A DNA stretch of 64,000 nt from an uncultured Bacteroidia bacterium (GCA_902801205.1 CADCHE010000002.1:1-64000); one strand, 5' to 3'; shown: positions 6,645-15,202, numbered from the stretch's first letter. Program-made: numbers and translations. The notes: a model not told the origin generated them from the letters alone.

Positions 6645-7212
6645 TCAGGACGATACCGGCAAGATATAAAGCCGCGGCCGCAGAGTAAGGATTGTAATAA
6701 TACTTCCCGTCGTCGCCCTCCTCCAGCTGGTTCTGAATCAAGATGTTCATGAGGACGTTGCCCCCCGCGAACCCCAGGGCCCGGCCCCATTCTCCCGCCA
6801 CGGCCTGACCCAGCCCGGGAATCACGAACGAGGCGACACCCAGCCATCCTGCACTGTACTGGTCTCCAGGCTGACGGACGTAGTTGCCCGCGTAGTAGAG
6901 GTCCTTGTACTCGCGGAATTTCATGCCTGGCCGGATCGCGTCCGGATCCGCTGCATTGTAATAGGTGTCGTCCGTGAAGGTCTTCGTCTCTCCGTTTTCG
7001 AAGCGGATGAGGAGGATGTCGCCCTTGGCAAGCAAGAACGTAGGGCCATCCAGGTCGTTGTACATTTTGTACGCCACTTCCCCTTCTCGGACTTCCACGA
7101 CCCTGGCTTCGATTTCTTCGCCGAAGCGCGTCGTGATCAGGTCCTGGGCATCGGCTAGGACGAGGCCGCCCAGCCAGGCGGCGGCAAACAGAAGAAATCT
7201 TTTCATCATCAT
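6454..7212 (-). CDS. Secreted/membrane protein of unknown function, full-length paralogue
   Basis: 252 residues: signal peptide MMMKRFLLFAAAWLGGLVLA, a beta domain (EIEARVVEVREGEVAYKMYN, then DLDGPTFLLAKGDILLIRF) shared with 2740-3474, then RPGMKFREYKDLYYAGNYV, a Gly-rich hydrophobic segment (FVIPGLGQAVAGEWGRALGF) and a second hydrophobic helix, ending in the tail shared with the copy at 5820-6401. Promoter TATTTTTG at 7229-7236. The GLGQAVAGEWGRALG motif recalls small DUF5683-like membrane proteins of Bacteroidota. Likely envelope; function unknown. Confidence 0.72.
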   Translation of the reverse strand: MMMKRFLLFAAAWLGGLVLADAQDLITTRFGEEIEARVVEVREGEVAYKMYNDLDGPTFLLAKGDILLIRFENGETKTFTDDTYYNAADPDAIRPGMKFREYKDLYYAGNYVRQPGDQYSAGWLGVASFVIPGLGQAVAGEWGRALGFAGGNVLMNILIQNQLEEGDDGKYYYNPYSAAAALYLAGIVLNIWSTCDAVRVAKIKNMYYQDLRQQRAAMDWKIEPFFAAAPKSAAGPAARTTPTAGLSLCITF

Positions 7213-7228
7213 GTCATGCATCTTTTTA

Positions 7229-7236
7229 CAAAAATA
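7229..7236 (-). promoter_or_regulatory. Promoter -7 element TATTTTTG
   Basis: Perfect TAnnTTTG 16 nt before the ATG at 7212, just downstream of the sbcC stop; separates this gene from the sbcDC operon. Confidence 0.65.
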
Positions 7237-7246
7237 GAAAAAAATA

Positions 7247-10060
7247 TCAACGGACGACGATGGTGCTGCCTCCGCCGGTTTTTTCGACATCGATCCGCCG
7301 GTAGCGGTCCTTCATGCTCTCGACATGCGAGATCAGGCCGATCAGGGTGCCCTTCGCAGCGAGTTTCTCCAGTGTCCGGAGCGCCAGTTCCAGCACATCC
7401 GGGCTCAGGCTGCCGAAGCCCTCGTCGATAAACATCGTGTCGATACGGATGCCGCCGGCGCTGGACTGCGTCTCGTCCGACAAACCGAGCGCCAGGGCCA
7501 GCGATGCCAGGAACGATTCCCCGCCCGAGAGCGACTTGACATCGCGCACCTTGCCGCTGTGGTGGTCCATGACGGCGATCCCCAGTCCGGTCTTCTCCCG
7601 GAGGTTTCCTGCCGTCTCGGAACGGATCAGGTCGTATTGTCCGCTGGACATCTCGTTCAGGCGGACCGACGCCTTGTGCAGGATCCGGTCGAAGTACGAG
7701 GTCAGGACAAAGGTCTCGAGCTCGATCTTGTCCTTCCCGGCCAGCCGGCCGTTCAGGGTGTCGCTGAGATTCTTCTTCCACGCAAGTTCCTCACAGATGG
7801 CCCCGTACGCCTTTTTCTCCGCCCGGAGCAGGTCCGGAACGGGCTTGTCGACGAGCCGCCGTGCCTCGGCCGCGGTCTTCTTCTCTTCGGTCGCCTTCTG
7901 CCTCTTCCGGTTTTCCTCCAGGTCCTTTTTGATCTGCTCCAGGTCGGACGGCAGCTTCGGGTCGATGCGGCCCTCCAGGTCGGCCAGGAGACTCTTTTTC
8001 TCGCTGATTTCGCCTTCATATTGCCGGACGGCGTCATCGGCGGCTTTTATTTCGTCCTTGAGGCTGGCGACCGCCTTCCCGAGCGCTGCGATGGCGTTCC
8101 GGGCCTCTTTTTCGCTGCCGAACGACAGCTCCGCCCGCAGGTCGCCGAGCCGCTTTTCATCTCCTTCGATCCGTCCTTGCAGTTCGCCGGTGCGGTCGTT
8201 TTCGATGCGCTGGGAAAGCTGTTCGATCTGGCGGTTGGCGTCGGGGAGCAACCGTTCGGAAAGCTCTTTCTGGCGGTTGCAGCGCCCTTCCATCGTCTTG
8301 TACTGCTCCCGCAAGCCGCTGATCCGGTCATTCAGCGCGTCCGCGAAGGCGCCCAGCACGGCGCAGCCGTCCTGCTTCAGGGTATCGTAGTCTTTGCCAT
8401 CCAGTTCGCCGGCCATTTCACGGATCCGCCGGTCGGCCTCGGCCTTGGCGGCCTCGTATCCCGAGTGCAGGCCGGAGCAGGCAACCGTTTGCTTTTCAGC
8501 CGCTTGAACGACCTTTTCGTAGGCGTCTTTCAGGGCGTTGACCTGTGCCTGGCTCGGGGCGCCTTCCGGCAGGACGGCCTTGGCGGGATGATGGACGGCT
8601 CCGCACACCGGGCAGGGCGTCCCCTCTTCGAGGCCGGCGGCCAGATAGCCCGCCTGTGCGCTCAGGAACAGGCTGTGGGCGGCCTCGTATGCCGTCGCGG
8701 CAGCCTGCTTTTCCTGCAGCCTCCGCTCGAGGAGGCGCCGCGCTTGTCCGTATTCTTCCTGTTTTTTCTCGGCAGTCTTGATCCGTTCCTGCAGCTCCTC
8801 GATGCGCCGGATCTGTTCTCTCAGGTCCTTGCCCGCCTGCACGATGCGGTTCAATGCGACGTCGCATCCTTCCAGGTCTTTCTGCTCCGCTTCCAGCTGC
8901 TTCTTCCCGCGGAGCAGCCGCTCGCGCATTTCCTGAGCATCCTTCAGCTCCTTCTGGCTGGTTTTCAGTTGTTTCCGGGCTTCTGTCAGGGCCTTTTCCA
9001 CTTCCTCGAAGGTGGGATACTTGGGCAGCTGCCGTTCGTACACGGCCTGCTCGGCGGTCTTTTTTTCGGCCTCCTGCTGCCGCAGCGGGTTCTTTGCCTG
9101 CTCTTTCTTCGCCTCCTCGTGCCGGCGGATCAGGACGCCGAGTGCCGCAGCGGCATCATCCCGCCTGCGTTTTTCACCGTTGTTCCGCTCCACGTCGGCC
9201 TTGCACCGGGTAAGCCGCGCTTCCTCCTCCTTGTCCTTGCGGAGGGCCTCATCCGCGGCGGCGACTTTTTCCTCGTCTTCCCGGACGAGGGCTTCGACCC
9301 GGGCGGTCATCCCGTCCAGCTGGGTGAGCGGGTCGGCGTATTCCTCCAGCGCCAGATGGAAGTCCGTGAAGGTCTGCGACGCTTCGTCGCCCTTGACACC
9401 GCCCAGCGCGCTGCGGATCTCCACCATCTTCTCTTTCCGCCGGCCGTCGATCACCTTGACGGCATCGTCGGCTTTTTCTTCGATCTTCTGGAAGCGCTCT
9501 GTGCCGAACACCTTCCGCAGGATTTTCTGCTTGGTGTCGTTATCGGCCAGCAGCAGTTTCTGGAACTCGCCCTGCGGAATCATGGCGATCTTGACGAACT
9601 GGTCGCGGTCGACACCCAGGATCTGCTGCACCCGCGCGTTCACGTCCTGCACCTTCTCGAGGGTGGGCTCGCCGGGCGAGGAAAGCACCGCCTTCGCGGG
9701 CTCCGACGTCGTGCCTTCCACCAACGCGCCGTCGGCGTTGCGGGAGCGTCTGCCCGACTTCCGTTCGTAGGGCAGGCTGCGTTCCACGGTGTACTCCTTG
9801 CCGCCGTAGGCGAAGCGGAGTTTCACGTACGTGCGCGTCTTGGGGTCCGCGAATTCCGAGCGGAACATCTCTTCCTTGCGCAGGTCGCCGCTGGGTTTTC
9901 CGAACAGCGCGAAGCTGATGGCGTCGAAGATCGTGCTCTTCCCGGCGCCGGTCTTCCCGGAAATCAGGAAGACGCCCCTGTCGCCCAGCTGGGTGAAATC
10001 GATGTGCTCTGTCCCTTTGTAGGAACCGAAAGCGGAGAGGGTCAGTTCGATTGGTCGCAT
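7247..10060 (-). CDS. sbcC: Exonuclease SbcC (SMC-like ATPase subunit)
   Basis: 937 residues, the usual SbcC/Rad50 layout. Walker A GKTGAGKST at residues 35-43; long coiled coil; zinc hook CPVCG near residue 480, where two SbcC arms join through a metal ion; a second coiled coil; ABC signature LSGGESF near 841; Walker B DTMFIDEGFGSL near 873. With SbcD it forms the nuclease that cleaves hairpins and processes blocked DNA ends. It overlaps the 3' end of sbcD by 19 nt, so the two are translated from one mRNA. No key motif is missing. Confidence 0.97.
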   Translation of the reverse strand: MRPIELTLSAFGSYKGTEHIDFTQLGDRGVFLISGKTGAGKSTIFDAISFALFGKPSGDLRKEEMFRSEFADPKTRTYVKLRFAYGGKEYTVERSLPYERKSGRRSRNADGALVEGTTSEPAKAVLSSPGEPTLEKVQDVNARVQQILGVDRDQFVKIAMIPQGEFQKLLLADNDTKQKILRKVFGTERFQKIEEKADDAVKVIDGRRKEKMVEIRSALGGVKGDEASQTFTDFHLALEEYADPLTQLDGMTARVEALVREDEEKVAAADEALRKDKEEEARLTRCKADVERNNGEKRRRDDAAAALGVLIRRHEEAKKEQAKNPLRQQEAEKKTAEQAVYERQLPKYPTFEEVEKALTEARKQLKTSQKELKDAQEMRERLLRGKKQLEAEQKDLEGCDVALNRIVQAGKDLREQIRRIEELQERIKTAEKKQEEYGQARRLLERRLQEKQAAATAYEAAHSLFLSAQAGYLAAGLEEGTPCPVCGAVHHPAKAVLPEGAPSQAQVNALKDAYEKVVQAAEKQTVACSGLHSGYEAAKAEADRRIREMAGELDGKDYDTLKQDGCAVLGAFADALNDRISGLREQYKTMEGRCNRQKELSERLLPDANRQIEQLSQRIENDRTGELQGRIEGDEKRLGDLRAELSFGSEKEARNAIAALGKAVASLKDEIKAADDAVRQYEGEISEKKSLLADLEGRIDPKLPSDLEQIKKDLEENRKRQKATEEKKTAAEARRLVDKPVPDLLRAEKKAYGAICEELAWKKNLSDTLNGRLAGKDKIELETFVLTSYFDRILHKASVRLNEMSSGQYDLIRSETAGNLREKTGLGIAVMDHHSGKVRDVKSLSGGESFLASLALALGLSDETQSSAGGIRIDTMFIDEGFGSLSPDVLELALRTLEKLAAKGTLIGLISHVESMKDRYRRIDVEKTGGGSTIVVR

Positions 10061-11181
10061 TCCAAGATCTTTTTAATGAATTGAATCTCACGATCTTCCA
10101 TTTCCCGCCCATTCTGCTTCCCGAAGAGTTGCCGGACAAAGTCTTCGTCGGTCTTCAGGCCAGTCGTGGCGTCCGGCCCGATTCCCAGCGCACGGGTGCG
10201 GGCGTTGTCGTAGTGCAGTTCCATCATCAGCGGATATACGGCACGCAGGCTCTTGAACCCGTCGATGATGTCGTTCTCGTCCGTCAGGGTGATCCGCAGG
10301 TATCCCTGCGCATATTCGGGATGCCGGGCGCGGAAGTCCTCGGAAGCGAGTTCGCGGAACGTGCCGCGCAGGTCGAACCAGTCGTGCACCGGCATCAGGG
10401 GCCGTTCGGAGATGCTTACGTCTCCTTTCCCGCGGATGTCAACGACCGTCAGGCTCTTTTTGTGGCCCACTTCCGCGAAGGAGTATTTGAGCGGGCTGCC
10501 GGCGTACCGGATGGCAGGGGTGATCTGCTGCGGCCGGTGGATGTGCCCCAGGGCGACGTAGTCGATGCCGTCGAAAACCTCCGCGCTGACGCAGTCGAGG
10601 CCGCCCACTGCGGTTTCTTCCGCGCCGGAGACCGTGGCGCCTGAGACGAACTGGTGGGCCAGGCAGACCGTGCGCCGCGCGGGATCGATGCCCATGTGGC
10701 GGACGGCCGCGGCCACGGCGTCGTTCTCCGAGGCGATCTCTTCGTCGGGAAAGCGGTCCTTCACCGTGGAGGTCCGCACGAAGGGGAGCATGTACACATC
10801 GAGCGGTCCGTAGTCGTCGTGCATGACGACGGGGCGGATGTCGCCGTCATAGACCGGTGACATGTGGAGGCCGCTTTGGCCGAGGATCCGCGCGCCGTAG
10901 GCGATGCGCTCGGCGCCGTCGTGGTTGCCGCTGATCACGAACACTTCGGGCCGTTTCGGCAGGCGGTTCAGGGCCACCAGGAAGTCGTCGAACAGGGCGA
11001 GGGCTTCCGCCGAAGGGTTTGCGCGGTCGAAGACGTCCCCGGCGATGAGGACGCCGTCCGGCTCCAGCTCCTGGGCAGCAGGGAGGACCTGCCCGAACAG
11101 GAGGCTCCGCTGCTCCTCGAGCATCGGAAAGGCCGCAACGCTCTTTCCCAGATGCAAATCTGCCAGATGGATGAATTTCAT
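10042..11181 (-). CDS. sbcD: Exonuclease SbcD (Mre11-type nuclease subunit)
   Basis: 379 residues starting MKFIHLADLHLGKSV. All phosphoesterase motifs are present: ADLHLG, GDVFDRANPS, SGNHDGAERI, CLAHQF and GHIHRPQ, the Mn-binding residues of Mre11/SbcD, followed by the capping domain (YAGSPLKYSFAEVGHKKSL). It supplies the nuclease activity for the SbcCD complex. Frame upstream of this ATG stays open for 108 codons but is low-quality antisense-like sequence; the ATG at 11181 gives the canonical N-terminus. No TAnnTTTG is visible in the 95 nt upstream, so transcription may come from the phosphodiesterase/serine hydrolase pair. Confidence 0.96.
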   Translation of the reverse strand: MKFIHLADLHLGKSVAAFPMLEEQRSLLFGQVLPAAQELEPDGVLIAGDVFDRANPSAEALALFDDFLVALNRLPKRPEVFVISGNHDGAERIAYGARILGQSGLHMSPVYDGDIRPVVMHDDYGPLDVYMLPFVRTSTVKDRFPDEEIASENDAVAAAVRHMGIDPARRTVCLAHQFVSGATVSGAEETAVGGLDCVSAEVFDGIDYVALGHIHRPQQITPAIRYAGSPLKYSFAEVGHKKSLTVVDIRGKGDVSISERPLMPVHDWFDLRGTFRELASEDFRARHPEYAQGYLRITLTDENDIIDGFKSLRAVYPLMMELHYDNARTRALGIGPDATTGLKTDEDFVRQLFGKQNGREMEDREIQFIKKILECDQSN

Positions 11182-11276
11182 TTCCGTTTCGATTATTTCA
11201 TGTTCTGCTCCGCTGGGGGCCGTTTCCGCTACTCCACCACTCCGAGGGCGGGGTGGCGGCCCAGGCGATGCAGGCT

Positions 11277-12146
11277 CTAGATGACCTGGGCAGGGCGGTC
11301 GGTCATGAAGATGCTGCAGCCCATGTCGAGCAGCTGCCCGTAGATGGCGTCGGGGTCGCCCGAAAGGGCGGCGCGGTCGTCGTCCAGCCCGCCGTCCGCC
11401 GTCTTCCACATCGTCCCGACCCAGATCCGCGAGCCGGAGGCGATGACTTCGCGGGCGAGCGCGTCGACTTCCGGCGTCCGCTCCGGGAAGACGAATTCGT
11501 AGCACGGCGGCACGATGCCTGCGGCCCGGTACTGCCCGAAGAGGGTTTCCGCCTGCTCGGAAGGGACAGAAAGCTGGGGCGCGTATTTGAGTTCCGGCCG
11601 GTCGACGAAGGTCCGGCCTTTCATGATCACGAGGTCTTCCAGCCCGACTTCACGGGCATCGCGCAGCACTTCGTCGTAGAGGTCCCAGCCGTGGTCGATC
11701 TGGACGAGCGCCCGCCCTGCACAGCGCTGCAGGGCCTCTTTGAGGGTGGGCATCCGGAGGTCCTCCGTCACGACCCGGTGCCCGTGCCGCAGGCGCAGTT
11801 CCTTGATCTCGGCGAGGGTGTGGTCGGCGATCCGCCCGTGCCCGTCCGTCGTACGGTCGAGCGTGGCGTCGTGGCACAGGACCAGCTGGCTGTCGCGTGT
11901 CATCGCCACGTCCAGTTCCAGGATGTCGCAGCCCATCGCGATGGCCGATTCGATGGCTTCCAGGGAGTTCTCGGGCCAGTTGCGCCAGTCGCCCCGGTGG
12001 GCCATCACGAAGGCGTAGTCCGACGTCGGGTCGGCGAGTTCGGCGAGCAGGCGTTCCGCCCGGTTGGCGTAGCGGGGGGCGTGGTGGCAGGCCGTCAGGC
12101 ACGCCGCGAGGAGGATGAGGGTGGTCAGGAAGCGTGTGGTTTTCAT
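11277..12146 (-). CDS. Glycerophosphodiester phosphodiesterase lipoprotein
   Basis: 289 residues. Signal peptide with lipobox (LLAACLTAC), so lipid-anchored. GDPD-family TIM barrel: MAHRGDWRNWPENSLEAIES gives the His-Arg and Glu, GCDILELDVAMTRD the metal-binding Glu/Asp, LVLCHDATLDRTTDG the catalytic His. Near the end VGTMWKTADGG and DMGCSIFMTDRP are the usual barrel closing motifs. Cleaves glycerophosphodiesters to glycerol-3-phosphate in the periplasm or outside. Its ATG overlaps the TGA of the serine hydrolase by 4 nt (ATGA), indicating translational coupling. Confidence 0.9.
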   Translation of the reverse strand: MKTTRFLTTLILLAACLTACHHAPRYANRAERLLAELADPTSDYAFVMAHRGDWRNWPENSLEAIESAIAMGCDILELDVAMTRDSQLVLCHDATLDRTTDGHGRIADHTLAEIKELRLRHGHRVVTEDLRMPTLKEALQRCAGRALVQIDHGWDLYDEVLRDAREVGLEDLVIMKGRTFVDRPELKYAPQLSVPSEQAETLFGQYRAAGIVPPCYEFVFPERTPEVDALAREVIASGSRIWVGTMWKTADGGLDDDRAALSGDPDAIYGQLLDMGCSIFMTDRPAQVI

Positions 12147-13672
12147 GGCAGTTGCGCGAGGATGTCTTTGAGGAGCCGGTCGAAGGCGATCATGTGGTCG
12201 GGCAGATTGGAATAGCCCAGGACCACCGCCACAAGTTCTTTCGAGGGGAGGATGAAGATCCGCTGGCCGTCGTGCCCGAAGCACGAAAACATGTCTTCAG
12301 GGGCATCGGCGATGGATTTGTCGCGGTTCAGCCAGAAGAAGGCACCATAGCCGCCCTTGCTGTCCGAGGCCGGGGTGACCGTGTAGTCCACCCATCCTTC
12401 CGGGAGGATCCGCTCTCCCGCGACGCAGCCGTCGTCCAGGTACATCTGCCCGAATCGGGCGTAGTCGCGTGCCGTCGCATAGAGGTAAGACGACCCCACC
12501 GGCGTGCCCGACATGTCGGGTTCGAAATACGGGTTGCGGAAGCCCAGCGGCTTGAAGAGGCGGTCGTGCAAGTAGGTGAGGAAGGCTTCGTCCGAGGGGA
12601 ACCGGCTGCGGAGCCAGCGCATGACGATGTTGGTTGTGCCGCTGGAGTAATACCAGTGCGTGCCGGGCGTGTACCGGAGCGGCTTCGACTGGGCGAAGGC
12701 GCCCATGTCGGTCTCGCGGTGCAGCATCAGGTTTACGTCCGAGCGGTTGCCGTAGTCTTCATTCCACTCCAGGCCGCTCTGCATCTGCAGGAGGTCGTTC
12801 AAGGTGATGTCTTTGCGTCCGTCCTGCTGCCATTCCGGAATGTCCAGCGGGGCGTGGATGTCTACCATGCCGTCGCCGGCCATGATGCCGGTGAGCGCGT
12901 TCGTGAAGCTCTTGGCCATGCTCCAGCTGAGCAGCCGGGTGCCGGGCCCGATGCCTTTGTCGTAGCGCTCGGCCACGACGGCGCCCTTGTGGAGGACGAT
13001 GAAGGCGAAGGGGTGCCCGTTGTAAGCCCGCTCGTCAACCAGCGCCCGTGCGACCGGCTCCAGCCTCGCCGCCAGCGCCGAATCCCCCGCCGCCAGGGCC
13101 GCTGGAGCCCCTCCGCGGACGATCTCCGCCGCCAGCGCCGAATCCCCCCGCGCCAGCGCTGAATCCCCCGTGGCGCTGCTCTGCGCCGGATCACCCTGTG
13201 CCAGCGCCGGGGGAGCGCCTCCGCGGACGGTCTCCGCCGCCAGTGCCGAATCCCCCGCCGCCAGGGCCGCTGGAGCCCCTCCGCGGACGATCTCCGTCGC
13301 CGCCCCGTCCGAAGGCAGCGGCCAGGACTGCGTCAGAAACGCCTCCTTGTCTTTGTCACTGCCCCGCAGCAACGTCACACCGTACCCCTCGCGGAACGCC
13401 GCGATGGATTTGCTCCACAGGAACCGGCTCGTCACCGTCTGCTTTTCGAAGTCGACACGGTTGCGGGTGAACTTGATGAATGAAAAATGCAGGTCCAACG
13501 CCTCCACATCAGCGGGTTCCCGTCCTGAAATGAAAACGGCTGAGGCGAGGTTCTTCGCGGCATATCCAGTGATGATGGGCATCAGGCTGTTCAGGTACAG
13601 GCAGCCGCCCAGCAGGGCCGCGGCCAGCACGGCCAGCGTGATCCGGAAAAGGTTTCGTGCGGTCTTTTTCAT
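12143..13672 (-). CDS. Serine hydrolase, class C beta-lactamase family, with repeat expansion
   Basis: 509 residues. One N-terminal membrane anchor/signal (LAVLAAALLGGCLYL). The hydrolase domain starts near residue 200: catalytic Ser251 in SMAK (SxxK), tyrosine motif YYSS near 341-344 and FGHDGQ in place of KTG, as in esterase/DD-peptidase-like members (beta-lactamase Pfam family, e.g. EstB-like). Between the N-terminal domain and the hydrolase, residues about 126-202 are an Ala-rich imperfect repeat (unit VRGGAPAALAAGDSALAA). Transcribed from 13692-13699 and translationally coupled to the phosphodiesterase. Natural substrate unknown; a role in antibiotic resistance is not implied. Confidence 0.87.
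   Translation of the reverse strand: MKKTARNLFRITLAVLAAALLGGCLYLNSLMPIITGYAAKNLASAVFISGREPADVEALDLHFSFIKFTRNRVDFEKQTVTSRFLWSKSIAAFREGYGVTLLRGSDKDKEAFLTQSWPLPSDGAATEIVRGGAPAALAAGDSALAAETVRGGAPPALAQGDPAQSSATGDSALARGDSALAAEIVRGGAPAALAAGDSALAARLEPVARALVDERAYNGHPFAFIVLHKGAVVAERYDKGIGPGTRLLSWSMAKSFTNALTGIMAGDGMVDIHAPLDIPEWQQDGRKDITLNDLLQMQSGLEWNEDYGNRSDVNLMLHRETDMGAFAQSKPLRYTPGTHWYYSSGTTNIVMRWLRSRFPSDEAFLTYLHDRLFKPLGFRNPYFEPDMSGTPVGSSYLYATARDYARFGQMYLDDGCVAGERILPEGWVDYTVTPASDSKGGYGAFFWLNRDKSIADAPEDMFSCFGHDGQRIFILPSKELVAVVLGYSNLPDHMIAFDRLLKDILAQLP
13067..13297 (-). repeat. In-frame Ala-rich tandem repeat in the serine hydrolase
   Basis: About 77 codons encoding two near-identical blocks (VRGGAPAALAAGDSALAA) and a diverged middle block with partial copies. 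The outer blocks are near-identical at the DNA level (about 13067-13126 and 13244-13300), so the expansion is recent and could vary between strains. Confidence 0.8.
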
Positions 13673-13691
13673 GTCGATTCAGTCTCTTCCC

Positions 13692-13699
13692 CAAAAATA
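13692..13699 (-). promoter_or_regulatory. Promoter -7 element TATTTTTG
   Basis: Perfect TAnnTTTG 19 nt before the ATG at 13672; drives serine hydrolase and phosphodiesterase, possibly also sbcDC. Confidence 0.65.
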
Positions 13700-13846
13700 C
13701 GAAAATACCGCCATAAATGGAAGCGTCCGTCATTTCTGCCAAATGGCGGAGAACGACGGAATGCCGTCCCCGTCCCGGTTGTCCGGTCTTCAACAGATCC
13801 TCGCCGCGGAGAACGGCGGGCCTTCTTACACGAAGCGCATCTGCCT

Positions 13847-13909
13847 GCCCCGGATGAGCTGCATCCCGCCCCGGATGAGCTGCATCCCGCCCCGGATGAA
13901 CTGCACTTC
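13847..13909. repeat. Three 21-nt tandem repeats
   Basis: Two identical units and a third diverged one; core CCCCGGATGAGCTGCATCCC. Not in a supported gene. Too short and uniform, and without spacers, for CRISPR. Confidence 0.85.
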
Positions 13910-14194
13910 ATTCCGCCCGCTGACCGCTAACGATGTGACAGTCAGCACTTTGCTTGTTCTCCCTCTCCGAAAAAAGGGCAGGGAAATCAACGAAGTCGCT
14001 GATTAATAATCACTTATCGGTCAGGTATACGATCTCGTCCTGATATTAGCCGCGCGATGTTGAATAATAAGTAGTCAGGAGGTGAGTGTACGGAAATCGG
14101 TGTACGTTGATGTCGTGAAGAGTCTTCGTTTTTTCGACATTTTTTGCGGCACCGCCGCCGCTCGACTATCAAGTGGGGTGGCGACAACGCGGCT

Positions 14195-14258
14195 GGCTGC
14201 GCGGGGCTCCGGCTGCGCGGGGCTCTGGCTGCGGGGAACTCTGGCTGCGGGGGACTCC
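14195..14258. repeat. Four 16-nt GC-rich tandem repeats
   Basis: Units GGCTGCGCGGGGCTCC, GGCTGCGCGGGGCTCT, GGCTGCGGGGAACTCT and GGCTGCGGGGGACTCC in direct succession, about 115 nt before the 75-nt element. Confidence 0.9.
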
Positions 14259-14374
14259 GGGCAAGGGCCCTCCTCTCCGGCGGGTTGTTGCCGGTCTTGT
14301 CCGAGGGCCCAGCAGATCTTCCGGTTTATTCATTTCACCGGTTCCCACACTCTTTTGTCCTGCCGCTTCTCTAG

Positions 14375-14449
14375 CTGATAATCAAGGATTTACGCATTTT
14401 GCCTGCTCCGAAATCCGGCAGGCAAAGTGTGTTATTTATTGATTATCAG
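14375..14449 (+). repeat. 75-nt quasi-palindromic intergenic element, copy 1
   Basis: Ends are inverted repeats CTGATAATCAA ... TTGATTATCAG; the centre is a 9-bp hairpin TTTGCCTGC ... GCAGGCAAA with an 11-nt loop containing GAAATCC. It aligns without gaps to 46797-46871: about 55 of 75 positions match when copy 2 is read on the opposite strand, about 51 in the same direction (counted by eye). The hairpin stem differs between copies by paired changes (CTGC/GCAG versus TTCC/GGAA), so the structure is conserved more than the sequence. Lies in a divergent intergenic region; not a terminator of either flanking gene. Confidence 0.75.
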
Positions 14450-14650
14450 CCTGTTAGACGTCAGGTCAAAGATGGGTGCCGGCCTCAGCCGTAGCCCCGA
14501 CCTCAGCCTCAGCCCCCGCCTCTACTACCCCGCGCGGATCCGCATGGCGCTGTGACGCGCGCGGGGCCCCGTGCGTGTTTGGCACAGTTATTGGTTTGCT
14601 CCGGGCGGATCCCGTCATGGAGGATCACAACGAACGTATTAAATCAACAA

Positions 14651-15202
14651 ATGGAAAAACTTAATCATCCTGCCATCCTGGTCGTCGACATGCTCAACGA
14701 CTTCGTGACCGGCGCCCTCGGATGCGACCGCGCCAAAGCTATCGTCCCTGCCACCGCCCGCCTGCTCGACGCTGCACGCGAAAAAGGTGTTCCGGTGATC
14801 TTCTGCAATGACGCCCACATCCCCGGCATCGACCGGGAACTGACCATCTGGGGAGACCACGCCATCGTCGGTACGCCGGGCGCGGAAGTCATCCCCGAGC
14901 TGTCGCTCTCCAAAAAGGATTTCGTCGTGCCGAAGCGCCGTTACAGCGGCTTCTTCCAGACCGACCTCGATATCCTTCTCAAGGAACTGGGAGTCAAGAC
15001 GGTTGTCATGACGGGCCTGCACGCCCACATGTGCGTCCGCCACACCTCCGCCGACGCCTTCTGCCTCGGTTACGACGTCGTCGTGGCGAAAGAGGCCACG
15101 GATTCCTTCACGGAAGAGGATTACCAGGCGGGACTCGCCTATCTGAAGACTTGCTATGGAGCGGATGCCTATACGAACGACGAACTGATCGCCGCTTTCT
15201 AG
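14651..15202 (+). CDS. Isochorismatase-family cysteine hydrolase
   Basis: 183 residues, cytoplasmic. Catalytic triad of the family: Asp in ILVVDMLNDFV, Lys in VPKRRYSGF, Cys in TGLHAHMCVRHTSADAF (just after the conserved cis-peptide position). Family members include nicotinamidase (PncA), isochorismatase and N-carbamoylsarcosine amidase; the size and the ND motif fit an amidase acting on a small amide, but the metal-binding set of nicotinamidase (DxH...H) is not clearly complete, so the substrate is left open. Its stop overlaps the stop of the converging antiporter gene. Confidence 0.88.
   Translation: MEKLNHPAILVVDMLNDFVTGALGCDRAKAIVPATARLLDAAREKGVPVIFCNDAHIPGIDRELTIWGDHAIVGTPGAEVIPELSLSKKDFVVPKRRYSGFFQTDLDILLKELGVKTVVMTGLHAHMCVRHTSADAFCLGYDVVVAKEATDSFTEEDYQAGLAYLKTCYGADAYTNDELIAAF

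Larger units (their letters stand above)
13700..14650. other. Gene-free, repeat-rich divergent region
   Basis: About 950 nt without a supported gene. It holds 3 x 21-nt repeats (13847-13909), 4 x 16-nt GC-rich repeats (14195-14258) and a 75-nt quasi-palindrome (14375-14449). Around 13945-14035 there is a weaker look-alike of the palindrome (CACTTTGCTT, a CCCTCTCC/GGGCAGGG hairpin, then TGATTAATAATCA). Open frames across the region are low-complexity and lack family features. No clean TAnnTTTG was found before the gene at 14651. Confidence 0.6.

Noticed and set aside
7325-10084. Plus-strand open frame of 919 codons opposite sbcC
   Set aside because: It is the complement of a clear SbcC with all motifs; the plus-strand protein is low-complexity Leu/Gly/Arg/Phe without family features. 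It is an effect of high GC.
12143-13672. Antibiotic-resistance beta-lactamase
   Set aside because: The SxxK family includes many esterases and peptidases; the KTG position is FGHDG and there is no sign of a resistance context.
13847-13909. CRISPR array
   Set aside because: The three 21-nt repeats follow each other without spacers and there are no cas genes.
13170-14006. Plus-strand open frame reaching into the repeat-rich gap
   Set aside because: It overlaps the serine hydrolase 5' end and its promoter in antisense; low-complexity, no family features.
14375-14442. Conserved short peptide encoded by both 75-nt elements
   Set aside because: Reading copy 1 on the plus and copy 2 on the minus strand gives similar peptide ends, but this follows from the shared palindrome; there is no common start, and the upstream parts are repeats of different length.
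14375-14449. Integron attC site
   Set aside because: The 75-nt palindrome has a GTTAGAC beyond its right end, but no matching opposite core, no integron integrase and no cassette array in the window; the second copy lacks the core.
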